64,000 nucleotides of DNA from Sphingobacterium prati (GTDB lineage: Bacteria; Bacteroidota; Bacteroidia; Sphingobacteriales; Sphingobacteriaceae). Positions 8,718 through 18,193 of this stretch are shown here, piece after piece; positions within the stretch are counted from its first letter, which is position 1, and each line of letters starts with the position of its first letter. The translations under genes and the position numbers were made by a program. Under the pieces are notes generated by a model that had not been told where the DNA came from, did not search any database, and worked only from the letters and a program-made list of their open reading frames with translations. The stretch is taken from positions 1-64,000 of the forward strand of contig NZ_JABJWY010000024.1 of NCBI RefSeq assembly GCF_013167215.1. Reading direction: 5' to 3'.

Positions 8718-9092
8718 CACCTTTACCCATTTCATCAGCAACTTTATTCAAGTCATTTTGTATTAGACAGTTATTTTCACTCGTTACTGTTTACTACTAA
8801 ATAGCCAAATCGAAATTCATACTGATTGAAGGAAAATCCAATAAATGGTATTCCCGTAAATCCTAGCCCAAAGCGTTACAATTCTGATCTAACAATATCG
8901 GGAATAGTGCTTTATATGCATCTTCGTCTAAAATGACTACTTTCATTTGATGGAAAAATTATTAATTGACAGAATCGCTGCAGTAAATTTTAGTTCAATT
9001 ATTGGTCCGCTACTTATATGCAGCAACTGAACTGGGGCCGAATAACTCCTTTACAGGAATGACCAGGCTGCTATTTTAATATAAAAGTACAT
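8718..9092. other. Intergenic stretch without a recognisable gene
   Basis: This 375-base gap holds no convincing gene. A 27-codon minus-strand frame starts near 8947 (MKVVILDEDAYKALF) and ends at a stop. It could be the broken start of a small protein, but nothing further supports it. No hairpin or repeat was seen. Confidence 0.4.
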
Positions 9093-10189
9093 ATGAAAAA
9101 AATATTATTATTAATTACCTATTGTATTCCTTTTATAGGTTACGCTCAACTGCTCACTGTTTTCAAAAATACAGTAGATTCAATATATGATAAAAATAAG
9201 AATGCCATCGGAGTCATTGTCCATGTCGAAGCTCCGAAACATCATATTTCCTGGAGCTACGCAAAAGGTTTCGCAGATACCGAAACAAACAAGCCGCTGG
9301 ATTATCAACAGCCTGTTTTGATTGCGAGCAATACTAAACCTTATGTTGCTGCTGCAATACTGAGGCTGGTTGAAAAAAGAAAAATTACTATCGATCAACC
9401 GATTAAAAAATTATTGACGGACAAAACACGCCGATTGTTCGAAAGAAATGGTTATGATTTGAATGCAATTACAGTAAAGCATTTATTGTCGCATACATCA
9501 GGAATCCAGGATTATGTCGACGAAACCTATTTTGAATTTGTCAATTTACATCCGACCTATAAATGGAAAAAAGAGGAACAGATCAAGAGATCGATTGAAA
9601 TCGGCACCCCCAAGACTGTAGGGCAGGAATTTAGTTATGGGGATATAAATTATTTACTCTTGACTGAAATTATTGAACAAAAAACACATCAACCATTTTA
9701 TACAGCGATAAGGGATTTACTAAAATACCAAGAATTAAATCTGACAAAGACATGGTTTATTGATTTGGAAAAATATCCCTCAAACACGATGGCGCTTGCG
9801 CATCAATACGCAGGTAGTACAAATGGGACTCATATGATATTAATCCATCATGGGATCTGTACGGTGGCGGTGGAATTGCTGCAACAGCAAAAGAATGTGC
9901 ACTGTTTTTCCAATACCTGTTTGAAGGGAAGATTATCCAAAATAAGCAGCTATTGGAAACCATGCATACTTATGTATTGCCTTCTGATCAATCTAAATAC
10001 TGTTTAGGACTTTATCATTTTGATATGGGATTCAATGCTTATTACCATGGTGGTTGGTGGGGCACAGATGTTATTTATTCTCCAGAATCCAATGCAACGA
10101 TAACTGTTTTTACCTTACAAAAAGACTTTCAACATATCATTAATCCATTTATCGGAAAGGAATTTCAAAAATTATTGATTAAAAAGTAG
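9093..10189 (+). pseudogene. Frameshifted serine hydrolase (class C beta-lactamase family)
   Basis: The first frame (9093 to about 9825) has a signal peptide ending in GYAQ, the catalytic S-x-x-K as Ser79-Asn-Thr-Lys82, HLLSHTSGIQDY and the YGDINY motif in the Y-x-N position. From about 9822 the homology continues in the -1 frame (SYDINPSWDLYGGGGIAATA, then YYHGGWWGTDVIYSP, the third H-G-G motif) to a stop at 10189. A single one-base deletion around 9815-9830 explains the break. The intact protein would be about 365 residues, normal for a beta-lactamase/penicillin-binding-like esterase. A sequencing error is possible. Confidence 0.75.
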
Positions 10190-10265
10190 CAATCAACTTG
10201 TTGGGTAATTCCTCAGCTATAGAACGCAGAATTACCACTTGACAGTTTAGTTTTACACCCCCTTT

Positions 10266-10603
10266 TTGCTCAGCTCAAATAACGAAATTTGGTCAACACC
10301 AAATACCATAATGAGCGTAAAGGTCAATATTGAAAATATCAATCTTGCTGAACGAATTCGTTTAGGAGTGCCAATTCAGATAGCGCCCGACTATCGAGGC
10401 AATAGAATCGGGAGAAAAATTCTGAATGACTTGATATCGGAGGCTATTGTATCAAAAAAAAAGGCAGCATTGAGTGTCCTGAAGACCAATAGAGCTAATC
10501 TCTATACATAAATATAGACTTCAGGGTTGTTGGCGAAACTGGTACCTCCTACTTGATGTTGTTTCAAAATGATGCCCACGAGAAGAGGTCTCATGATATA
10601 TAG
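10266..10603 (+). pseudogene. GNAT acetyltransferase C-terminal remnant
   Basis: The frame contains the GNAT acetyl-CoA signature (IAPDYRGNRIGRKILNDLISEA) and the following strand (AALSVLKTNRANLYT), then stops at 10511. The family's final strand continues in another frame (DFRVVGETGTSYLMLFQND) up to 10603. The N-terminal half of a normal 150-residue acetyltransferase is missing. Truncation plus a frameshift marks it as decayed. Confidence 0.6.
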
Positions 10604-10662
10604 TAAAAATTGTTGAGATCTCTTTCTATATTAGTTTTGCTAAATCTTCCATCAACTGACAA

Positions 10663-11409
10663 TTATTCAACACCTTTAAACGACATAATAACGCCAGAAT
10701 ATTTATCGTGATCTTCACCAATATACAATAAATCTATGCCTGATAAATTTTTATTATGGGCAGCTTCTTTAAATAAAGGATAGTTCATTTTTTCGATGTG
10801 ATCATTCCACTCTGCATCGGATGTGGGTTTGATCGTTTCTAAATCTTTCATTTCAAACATAGCGCGATCTGATATTTTTTTAGAACGTTGTACAAAAATG
10901 GTATCTCCTTCTATCTTTATAATTTTAACCCAACCAGCTGGCAATCCTTGGATGTTATTTCCCTCCGCATCGGTAAAAAAACTAGCACCGTAGAGTTGGC
11001 CTGCTTGCAATTGTTGTGCTGATTTAGCAAGATTCTCTTTTTCGTTGCGATATTTTTTGCCATCTGAATTGAGTTTAATACCATAAATAATAGATCCAGC
11101 TATTGCTATTGAGGCAATAATCAAATACCCCTTCCATAGTTTGAAATATGGAATTTTTAGTGTTCTCTTAAATTTTTTCACCTCTTCTTTTATTTCAGGC
11201 GAATAGTTTCTAGCGTGGATGACCTGTCCTCGCTGATTCACTAATCGAGACATTTTTACTAAGCCACCTCCTACTGGAAATCCTAAAAATTTAGTCGCAG
11301 GCGTAATGATATGAAGATCGAAATTCTGCGATATCGTCTCATTTTTTAATGTTGCAATGATAGTTTTACTTCCTAGAACGTATTCGTAACGTGTATAAAT
11401 GAAAAGCAT
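10663..11409 (-). CDS. Unknown single-span membrane protein
   Basis: A 248-residue protein that I do not recognise. It begins with a polar N-terminal third (about 1-90), has one hydrophobic segment at about 92-112 (YLIIASIAIAGSIIYGI), then a lysine-rich linker and a C-terminal soluble domain with FTDAEGNNIQGLPAGWVKII and GEDHDKYSGVIMSFKGVE. No signal peptide or enzyme motif is visible. It has no close neighbour on the same strand except the reductase upstream, 71 bases away. Confidence 0.7.
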   Translation of the reverse strand: MLFIYTRYEYVLGSKTIIATLKNETISQNFDLHIITPATKFLGFPVGGGLVKMSRLVNQRGQVIHARNYSPEIKEEVKKFKRTLKIPYFKLWKGYLIIASIAIAGSIIYGIKLNSDGKKYRNEKENLAKSAQQLQAGQLYGASFFTDAEGNNIQGLPAGWVKIIKIEGDTIFVQRSKKISDRAMFEMKDLETIKPTSDAEWNDHIEKMNYPLFKEAAHNKNLSGIDLLYIGEDHDKYSGVIMSFKGVE

Positions 11410-11480
11410 AAATTGAAGAAATTATAAAATTTAAAGCGACAAATTAAGGAAAATTTTTACTCGCAACAATCCCACATCAA

Positions 11481-12254
11481 TTAACTAATTAATGCTGAAA
11501 CAAATAAATTTATTTCGTGCTTTCCTGATTCGATGCTGAGACGTTTGGCAATTTCAGCAGCCACTGTTTTAAGCTGAACACCCTCTTCGGCTACCGCATG
11601 ATATCTGGTTCCTTTTTCAAAAGGCTTTTCGAGGGCTAAGCGGTAAAGTCTTGCAGCATCCAAGCGGTGAACAGCAGGCCAGTGGTTATTTCCCCCGTCG
11701 ACCATTGCTGCGACGCCTTTTTCCTTTGCTATTTTAATAAATAGTGGAACAAAGCCGTTTTTGTCTCCCTCGCCGTGAACAGAGGGAGATAGCCTGATAA
11801 CGGCTACATTTATACCCCTAGCAGCCTGTTCGTCGGCCACATTTTCGGTAGCAATCCTTGGATGCGGGTGATTGACACTGCGATCATTCTCCGTAGTCGT
11901 TCCATCTTTTGAAAACAGTGCGGTGCCAGAAGTGATCAGAAATGGCTTTTCAGTTCCGGTCAGCGCATCACCGATAGCTCCAATCACCCCACAGTCTAAA
12001 ATGCACATCTCCTGAAAACGCCCAAAATCATGTACAAATCCGAGATGGATAACAGCGTCGGAAAGTCTTGCTCCTAACTTTAAGCTTTCAAAATCTGTTA
12101 GATCCCCATAGTGGGGTTCCGCTCCTGCGTCAATTAATTTCTTTGCCGATTCTTTCGATCTCGCCAGTCCCAGAACCTGATGTCCAGCCACTAATAATTC
12201 CTGTACTACCGCTGTCCCAATGAAACCTGTAGCACCTGTAACAAATACTTTCAT
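11481..12254 (-). CDS. SDR-family NAD-dependent epimerase/reductase
   Basis: A 257-residue extended short-chain dehydrogenase. The N-terminus has the dinucleotide loop TGATGFIGTAVVQELL, then HQVLGLARSKESAK, an acidic residue in HYGDLTD, and the DAVIHLGFVHDF segment typical of YfcH/WcaG-like proteins. The catalytic Tyr-x-x-x-Lys is not obvious (the region reads HPRIATENVADEQAA). Relatives are about 290 residues, so the C-terminus seems some 35 residues short, ending at LFVSALIS. It may be truncated; function as an oxidoreductase is inferred from the fold. Confidence 0.82.
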   Translation of the reverse strand: MKVFVTGATGFIGTAVVQELLVAGHQVLGLARSKESAKKLIDAGAEPHYGDLTDFESLKLGARLSDAVIHLGFVHDFGRFQEMCILDCGVIGAIGDALTGTEKPFLITSGTALFSKDGTTTENDRSVNHPHPRIATENVADEQAARGINVAVIRLSPSVHGEGDKNGFVPLFIKIAKEKGVAAMVDGGNNHWPAVHRLDAARLYRLALEKPFEKGTRYHAVAEEGVQLKTVAAEIAKRLSIESGKHEINLFVSALIS

Positions 12255-12510
12255 GTCGAATTTTATTTTATAAAGTAAAGTTCAGGCACGAAGGGCTGAA
12301 AAATGTAGCCAAAAGTGATTTTATTGTAGCCAAATCTATCATAACACATAATACTTGGAGATGCAGCTCATAAGTCTTTCTTCCGACATCAGTTCATTGC
12401 CCCGAAAGATACGGGATTATTTACTCAAGAAGAAAAAACAATTTTAACTATTTAAAAGATATCTTATATTTATTTGAAAGTAATATCATCATGTAACCCC
12501 ACTGCAACAA

Positions 12511-13107
12511 ATGACGGAAACAGAAAAATATCTCGCAGACTTTAAAGAAGCTGTTGTGAAGGTGCATCCTATTTCGGATAAGGCATTTAATTTGTTGGCC
12601 AAAACTGTGCACATTCAAGAGTATAAAAAAAATGAAGTTTTACTAAGGGAAGGACGTGTCGCCAATGACATTTTCTTTGTCTGTAAAGGTGCATTAAACT
12701 CTTATTTCATAGATGAAAAAGGAGCTATCTGGAATAAATGGATTTATTTGGAGAGAGATTTTGCGAGTACCAGATTTTCGGCAATCATAAAAACACCCAA
12801 CGAATTTACATTGCGAGCTATTGAAACCACCACAGTGGTATGTATGCCCTACCATCAGACAAGAGCAGCTATTAATCAAAATGATGAATTAAAGAACCTG
12901 TACATTGCCTATCTGGAAAAAAAATGGATAGTCATAAATGAAGAAAGAGAAATTTCCTTACTGACCGAAAGTGCCACAACAAGGTATTTAAAATTGCTGC
13001 AAGCACATCCGGGGATAGATACCAGAATTCCACTACAATATATTGCTTCGCACCTGAGCATTACCCCGACACAGTTGAGCAGAATACGGAAAGAACTGAC
13101 CAGATAA
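12511..13107 (+). CDS. Crp/Fnr-family regulator
   Basis: A 198-residue regulator with a cyclic-nucleotide-binding-type beta-roll (about residues 15-120: VHIQEYKKNEVLLREGRVANDIFFVCKGALNSYF) and a C-terminal winged helix (about 150-195: LQYIASHLSITPTQLSRIRKEL). The cAMP phosphate-binding cassette is not conserved, so it probably does not bind cAMP, as for most such regulators in Bacteroidota. It is divergent from the SDR gene at 11481-12254, the likely target. A terminator follows 48 bases downstream. Confidence 0.9.
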   Translation: MTETEKYLADFKEAVVKVHPISDKAFNLLAKTVHIQEYKKNEVLLREGRVANDIFFVCKGALNSYFIDEKGAIWNKWIYLERDFASTRFSAIIKTPNEFTLRAIETTTVVCMPYHQTRAAINQNDELKNLYIAYLEKKWIVINEEREISLLTESATTRYLKLLQAHPGIDTRIPLQYIASHLSITPTQLSRIRKELTR

Positions 13108-13154
13108 AAAAATCATTGCACTCAACCTATGTAAAGGGTATCCTCGAAACCACA

Positions 13155-13187
13155 CTTTATTTTTGCTTTATAAAAGCAAAAATAAAG
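13155..13187 (+). terminator. Strong AT-rich hairpin terminator
   Basis: A perfect 15-bp stem (CTTTATTTTTGCTTT with its reverse complement) closes a 3-base loop 48 bases after the Crp-like stop codon. The stem is unusually long and nearly all A/T, a form seen in Bacteroidota terminators. Confidence 0.6.
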
Positions 13188-13282
13188 CAGATTATAAGGT
13201 GCTAATCTGAAATGGAACACAAAGTAATACTGCTTAAAAAGCTCAATATAAGGAAGTAATAATTAAAAACTGATATTAAATT

Positions 13283-13879
13283 ATGCAAACAATTTCGAAA
13301 ACACTAAAAATATTTTTAACCGCACTTATTCTTTCCAATATCGTCCTGATGGCTTGTGCAGCCTACTTTTATTTAAACAACAAACACAACTTAACAACGG
13401 AAAGAATAGATATCAAGGACAGATCGGGGAAAAATCGCGTGGTTATTGCAAACACGGATAACATTCCACAACCCATTATCAACGGCAAAACTTACAAAAG
13501 GGCTTACACGCCCGCAGGTCTGATTTTCTTTGATAAAAACGGCGACGAAAGAGGTGGTTTGGCGATCACTGATAATGAGGAGACTAATCTGAATGCACTG
13601 GCATTTGATTATCAGAATGCCGATGCCATTGGTATTCTGGCACAAGATAATAAACACGACAATTATTTCAGGGCTGGCCTATTGATTAACGATAAAGATT
13701 TATCCGGTAAGCCCGGACATAATATCAACCGTATCAACCTGCTAACTGAAAACGGGAATGCATCTCTGGTGATGAAAGATAATAATGAAGTACCGAGAAT
13801 TGTTTTAAAGGTTGATAGTCTAGGCAACCCCTCTATAGAAATGTATGACCATACCGGAAAAGTAAAATGGAAACAATAA
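13283..13879 (+). CDS. Membrane-anchored protein of unknown function
   Basis: A 198-residue protein. An N-terminal hydrophobic helix (about residues 10-32, LTALILSNIVLMACAAYFYL) anchors a soluble domain made of repeating short beta motifs such as RIDIKDRSGKNRVVIANTD, LIFFDKNGDERGGLAITDNE, GNASLVMKDNNEVPRIVLKV and PSIEMYDHTGKVKWKQ. Each repeat ends in an acidic D-x-x-G or N-x-x turn, so the domain may be a beta-helix or beta-roll. The catalytic role is unknown. The gene has no obvious operon partner. Confidence 0.75.
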   Translation: MQTISKTLKIFLTALILSNIVLMACAAYFYLNNKHNLTTERIDIKDRSGKNRVVIANTDNIPQPIINGKTYKRAYTPAGLIFFDKNGDERGGLAITDNEETNLNALAFDYQNADAIGILAQDNKHDNYFRAGLLINDKDLSGKPGHNINRINLLTENGNASLVMKDNNEVPRIVLKVDSLGNPSIEMYDHTGKVKWKQ

Positions 13880-13967
13880 GCCATGGCGATAAAAGCTTCA
13901 TGACAAAATAAAAACAGATAACCGACAAGTGTGTGTTTTACGAATTTAATCTAATAAATAGTAAGAA

Positions 13968-14333
13968 ATGATTACAAAAAACGAAATTTTACAACTTGAG
14001 AAGGTGCTTTATGAAGCAATGAAAAATAGTGATATAGAAGTACTCGACAAGCTATTGCATACTGATTTACTTTTTATAGTACCTAGCGGTCAGACCATAA
14101 CAAAGGAAATCGACTTACAAACTTACCGTGAAGGGAATTTAAAATTGCACGAACTTATATCCAAAACAGAGAACCTGAATATCATAGACGATATGGCAGT
14201 CATTACGCTGCAGATGGAGTTAAAAGGAGATTACGATAATGAGGCTTTTGAAGCGAAATATAAATATATCCGTTTCTGGAAAAAATTTCCAGAAGGTATA
14301 AAAGTAGTTGGTGGCAGCGGAATTGCTATTTAA
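13968..14333 (+). CDS. DUF4440/NTF2-like small protein
   Basis: A 121-residue protein with the layout of the DUF4440 branch of the NTF2-like fold: an N-terminal helix pair (LEKVLYEAMKNSDIEVLDKLLHTDLLFI), the VPSGQTITKEIDLQ turn and later strands ending in RFWKKFPEGIKVVGGSGIAI. Members act as small enzymes or ligand-binding subunits, and several cluster with detoxification genes. No catalytic residues are assignable. It sits 88 bases after the preceding membrane protein. Confidence 0.8.
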   Translation: MITKNEILQLEKVLYEAMKNSDIEVLDKLLHTDLLFIVPSGQTITKEIDLQTYREGNLKLHELISKTENLNIIDDMAVITLQMELKGDYDNEAFEAKYKYIRFWKKFPEGIKVVGGSGIAI

Positions 14334-14414
14334 GCGAAAGCGTTTTAAAAGCCATTTCATCTAAACCAAGATTAAAATCGGTTCAAGTCCTTTAGAGTGG
14401 ATATTTAGGCCTAA

Positions 14415-14723
14415 TTGAAGATATATCGTAAAGAGTTATATGCCCATGCTCCATCACTATATAAGTTTAAGCTTGCAAAAAAGTGGCGAAAATTGAAGAT
14501 CAGAGCAGCTTTATGTGACGGTGCACAAAAACCAGAAGGCATTCAATTTATCATCCACGGTAACGGAAAAATCCTTTCTTCCTATAACGTAAAACCCAAT
14601 GAACAACATCTTTTTGATATAGATGTTACAGATATTGATGATCTTGAGCTCTTCACTCAAGATCAGACCGGAAATAACTATAATGCCTGGTCAATTTGGT
14701 GCACCCCATGTCTTATAAAATAG
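14415..14723 (+). CDS. Orphan NPCBM-like carbohydrate-binding fragment
   Basis: A 102-residue frame beginning at a TTG directly after a stop codon; no ATG or GTG is present. The sequence (ELYAHAPSLYKFKLAKKW, EGIQFIIHGNGKILSSYNV, IDDLELFTQDQTGNNYNAWS) follows the NPCBM/NEW2 domain, a beta-sandwich that normally sits at the end of secreted glycoside hydrolases. There is no signal peptide or catalytic domain, so this is either a stand-alone domain or, more likely, the residue of a larger gene. Confidence 0.4.
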   Translation: MKIYRKELYAHAPSLYKFKLAKKWRKLKIRAALCDGAQKPEGIQFIIHGNGKILSSYNVKPNEQHLFDIDVTDIDDLELFTQDQTGNNYNAWSIWCTPCLIK

Positions 14724-14839
14724 AAAAAGTCTCAGATGAAAAGTAGATTTCAAGATAACGATACTGTTTACACACAAAGAATAATGTTAAAGGCAATAGT
14801 TTATATTTAATGTTTAAACTCCTATCCAACGAACTACAG

Positions 14840-15475
14840 TTAATATAGATTTTTGTCAGAAAATTTGAAATCCTGTATTTTGGGTAAGGGCCGTATCAAA
14901 ACTCTTTTTTTTCTTACCTTCAGTGCTTTAACTGAACCCGATTTTTCACAGGATTCGGTTCTAATTCCTGTATTGAGGTCAAATTTAGTTTCTGTGAATA
15001 CTGTATTTTCGTCAATATAACCCTTGGTTCCATCGTATGTAAGTTTATCGACATAAATCAATTCAAAATGGCTATTGTTATATCTAAAGTGGTAAGTAAT
15101 ATTCCCTCCTTTAATTTCGCTCCACACTTTTAAAATTCCTTTTTCTATAAAGAAATTCGGAATTTGATAACCATTAAATTTGCCATGGTTTTCAGCAGGA
15201 TACTGTGGTTCGATGATTTTATCTGAGGATACCGCCACCATTAGCTTCCCATTGGGTTTTGATAGGAAAATTTGCAATCTTAACGGCCTTGATTCATCCA
15301 CAGTGTCCATCTTTACAGTTATTTTATCCATTTTACCATCATGATTTAAGTCCCCATTTTCTTCTCTAACCAAATAAGTATAATTATTTTTAATACTTTG
15401 GGCGAATAAACTCATTGGGGCTAAAATTAAAATGAATATAAAATAGAGGTAAAAACCTTTATTAGTTCTTTTCAT
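14840..15475 (-). CDS. Secreted protein of unknown function
   Basis: A 211-residue protein with a clear signal peptide (positive start, hydrophobic core FYLYFIFILILAPMSLF, cleavage near FAQS). The mature part opens with a calcium-like D-x-N-x-D-x-x-x-D loop (NGDLNHDGKMDK) as in dockerin or EF-hand-type secreted proteins, followed by beta-rich sequence. The ATG at 15473-15475 is chosen because it starts the signal peptide; an upstream start at 15508 would spoil it. No enzyme motif is visible. Confidence 0.75.
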   Translation of the reverse strand: MKRTNKGFYLYFIFILILAPMSLFAQSIKNNYTYLVREENGDLNHDGKMDKITVKMDTVDESRPLRLQIFLSKPNGKLMVAVSSDKIIEPQYPAENHGKFNGYQIPNFFIEKGILKVWSEIKGGNITYHFRYNNSHFELIYVDKLTYDGTKGYIDENTVFTETKFDLNTGIRTESCEKSGSVKALKVRKKRVLIRPLPKIQDFKFSDKNLY

Positions 15476-15683
15476 CCTATTTTGTTTTGATCTGCGATTT
15501 GAATTCACTAACTAATATTATTCCAGCAAGATAGTAATTTTTGTACCCAATAATTCACAACAATTACGGCCATTACTTTTTAAAGCTTGGAAGGCGACAT
15601 CAGAATTTTGCTATATTTATCGATCTGATAAATAATTTGTAAAATATAGGTTATATCATCATACATGCATTTCTTCCTCTTTT

Positions 15684-16250
15684 TTAATCAATCACACTGG
15701 TCGGTTGGTAGTATAACAGTACCGAGCCGCGTGCAAAAGTCTTTGTTTTTAATAGTTTAAAGATTATTCTATCATCAATATTTTCAAATAGTGGAAGCCC
15801 TTGCCTGACAACAACAGGATAAATACATAATTGAAATTCGTCGATCAGATTAAGATTCATCAGCTGTATAATTAAACTGCGGCTCCCTACTAAAATATCC
15901 CCACCTGACTGCTGTTTCAACTTTATTATTTCATCTTTAAGTTCTCCATCGGCTAATTTTGCACGCTCCCAGTCTATACTTTTCAGGCTATTTGAAAAAA
16001 CGACTTTTTGAATTTTATCAATAGCCAATGCAAACTCATCCTTTGATTTCTCACCTGAAGGAGTTTGCACAAAAGGCCGCCAATATTCCATAAGCTGATA
16101 AGTAATCCTACCGTATACAATGACAGCGGCATTGTTTAACAAAGCCGTATAATGACAATGTATTTCTTCATCAGGAATACCCGCTGTGTGATCGCAAAAG
16201 CCGTCAAGTGTCATATTGAATGCTGCAACTACTTTTCTCATATCTTTCAA
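15684..16250 (-). CDS. Dihydrofolate reductase-like (RibD C-terminal domain) protein
   Basis: A 188-residue member of the RibD C-terminal/DHFR fold with the signatures VVAAFNMTLDGFCDH, AAVIVYGRITYQLMEYW, GDILVGSRSLIIQLM and the late PVVVRQGLPLFENI loop. It probably binds NADPH; its physiological substrate is unknown. Another family member lies at 4940-5473, with low similarity. Translation could begin at the ATG three codons downstream (16241), which gives the common MRKVV start. Confidence 0.88.
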   Translation of the reverse strand: MKDMRKVVAAFNMTLDGFCDHTAGIPDEEIHCHYTALLNNAAVIVYGRITYQLMEYWRPFVQTPSGEKSKDEFALAIDKIQKVVFSNSLKSIDWERAKLADGELKDEIIKLKQQSGGDILVGSRSLIIQLMNLNLIDEFQLCIYPVVVRQGLPLFENIDDRIIFKLLKTKTFARGSVLLYYQPTSVID

Positions 16251-16555
16251 ACCAAGTTATCTATGCATTAAATTTAAAACTTTAGATGCTCAATAAGCTT
16301 TTCATAAGCTAAGAAATAGGATAGCGTAAAGATTAATTAAGTTATAACTTATCCCTAGCGAATAGCATATGATTTGCTGTATTCAGCTATTTTTACGTTA
16401 GAACAAATTTCATTGCAACGAAACGTTGGTCACCACTGAAACTTTTTTTAAATTTACTTGTACTTGAAAAGTGAAGTGAGGACCGATATTTACGATCAAT
16501 TATAAATAAAGAACTTTAGCATATCAGCGAGTTATGTCGACAAAATAAAAAAACA

Positions 16556-16612
16556 GCTAACAAGGGGTCGGCAATAGACAAATTGAATGGCCACGCAGCC
16601 TGGAACGTTAGC
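16556..16612 (+). repeat. Possible attC-like palindromic site
   Basis: A 57-base element is bounded by GCTAAC and its complement GTTAGC, with AGG and CCT pairing just inside, 53 bases before a DinB gene in a 414-base gap. Integron attC sites share such inverted ends (AAC and GTT cores). The inner arms pair poorly and the canonical core letters are not fully matched, so this is a weak call. The rest of the gap (16251-16664) shows no gene. Confidence 0.25.
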
Positions 16613-16664
16613 AGTAAGCTATATTAGTAAGTAATAGTTGAGTGAAGAGAATAAATAATTCAAA

Positions 16665-17189
16665 ATGATGACAAAACAAGAGCTGATAGAAAGATTTTAT
16701 ATCAATCACCAAGAAATGATTGATTATGTAAATTCTCTGACGGATGAACAATTTATGTACAGAGAAAACGGCAAATGGACTGCAGGACAACAATTAAGCC
16801 ATGTTTACCTCACCTTGTTGCCATTTCTGAAAGTACTGCCGTCTAAGGAATTTATTATGCAGAAGTTCGGGAAAATAAACCGCCCTACCTGGAATTATAA
16901 TACGGTAATTGAAAATTATTTTAAGACAAGCCTTAAAGCACCACCACAATTTTTACCTGAACAAGTTCCCCTTGAGCAAAAAGCCATTATCACAGCCAAT
17001 ATTCAAAAAAATTTATTATCTATTCAACAGTTACTAAACCAATACACTGACGATGAACTTGATACGCTTGTTTTGCCACACCCGTTGCTTGGAAATTTGA
17101 CAATAAGAGAAATGTTTTACCTCATGACGTATCACCCGACGCATCATTTAATTCAAACAAAAATGAACCTGGAAAAAACGCCCCAATAA
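16665..17189 (+). CDS. DinB-family protein
   Basis: A 174-residue four-helix-bundle protein of the DinB superfamily. It has the early histidine in WTAGQQLSHVYLTLLPF and the C-terminal paired histidines in YLMTYHPTHHLIQTKMNL that complete the metal site. Sequence is close to the DinB_2 group, which contains damage-inducible and thiol-dependent metalloproteins. It is a single-gene unit. A possible attC-like palindrome lies just upstream. Confidence 0.85.
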   Translation: MMTKQELIERFYINHQEMIDYVNSLTDEQFMYRENGKWTAGQQLSHVYLTLLPFLKVLPSKEFIMQKFGKINRPTWNYNTVIENYFKTSLKAPPQFLPEQVPLEQKAIITANIQKNLLSIQQLLNQYTDDELDTLVLPHPLLGNLTIREMFYLMTYHPTHHLIQTKMNLEKTPQ

Positions 17190-17479
17190 GGAATCTCATT
17201 TACATTCTCACTGAATGGCCGAAAAACATCCTATTCTTCAGAAAGTATTACAAATCTTTTTTGATTACTTTTCAAAGTTTAATGCAATGAGTTCTTTCAA
17301 TTTACTTTTGTCCTGTAGAATGGAGTCAACACTTGTTTTAAAATTGTTCTAGATGTTTTTGACGTTTTCGTTTTTACACCGATAAAATACGGTCGGGAAG
17401 CGGTTAATTTAATAAAAACCGCAAATTTCGGATTTTCTGAACCACATCTTAGCGCTAATTTTATATTTAAAATAACATT

Positions 17480-18193
17480 ATGGAAAATATAGAAACAAGG
17501 TTAGATGCTCAAGATTGGCAGACAATCACCACAGAGTTGCACGATAAAGGTTTTGTTATTGTACGGAATATACTAAATATGACGGAATGCAATACATTGA
17601 TAGCTGAATACCAAGCAGACGGCGCCTATCGCAAAACAATCCATATGGAACGCTATCGTTTTGGCAAGGGTGAATATAAATACTTTCAGTACCCATTGCC
17701 TAAGTTGATTACCACCATGCGGGAAAAAGTGTACGCCAAAATAGCACCCGTTGCCAACTTGTGGATGCAGGAGCTGAATATCGACAAACAGTTTCCAGAT
17801 ACTCATATAGCCATGAAAAGACTTTGCTGGAAACAGGGGCAGGAAAAGTCGACTGTTCTTATTTTAAAATATGGTAAAGATGGCTTCAATACACTCCATC
17901 AGGACTTGTATGGTGAAATCTTTTTCCCGATGCAGATGGTTTTTATGCTTGACCAGATTGATAAGGATTATACCGGCGGTGAGTTTGTCATAACCGAACA
18001 GATCCCTCGTTCACAATCAAAAGCAAATGTGTTAAAACCAGATCGTGGCGATATGGTAATCTTCACAACCAATTTCCGACCTGTGAAGGGAACAAAGGGC
18101 TATTATCGGGTAAACATGAAACATGGCGTTAGTCCACTCCATAATGGTAACAGACATAGCCTTGGTATCATCTTTCACGATGCGAAATCTTAA
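17480..18193 (+). CDS. 2-oxoglutarate/Fe(II)-dependent oxygenase
   Basis: A 237-residue protein with a double-stranded beta-helix oxygenase core. The Fe-binding pair is probably in TLHQDLYGE (His-x-Asp), and the distal His and 2-oxoglutarate-binding Arg lie in RVNMKHGVSPLHNGNRHSLGIIFHD. GDMVIFTTNFRPVKGTKGYYR matches the core strands of alkylated-DNA-repair-type and small prolyl-hydroxylase-type enzymes in bacteria. It would hydroxylate an unknown substrate using oxygen and 2-oxoglutarate. It precedes the peptide locus but is separated from it by 280 bases. Confidence 0.8.
   Translation: MENIETRLDAQDWQTITTELHDKGFVIVRNILNMTECNTLIAEYQADGAYRKTIHMERYRFGKGEYKYFQYPLPKLITTMREKVYAKIAPVANLWMQELNIDKQFPDTHIAMKRLCWKQGQEKSTVLILKYGKDGFNTLHQDLYGEIFFPMQMVFMLDQIDKDYTGGEFVITEQIPRSQSKANVLKPDRGDMVIFTTNFRPVKGTKGYYRVNMKHGVSPLHNGNRHSLGIIFHDAKS

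Noticed and set aside
8761..8947. Small minus-strand protein starting near 8947
   Set aside because: Only 27 codons are open before a stop; no homology could be recognised.
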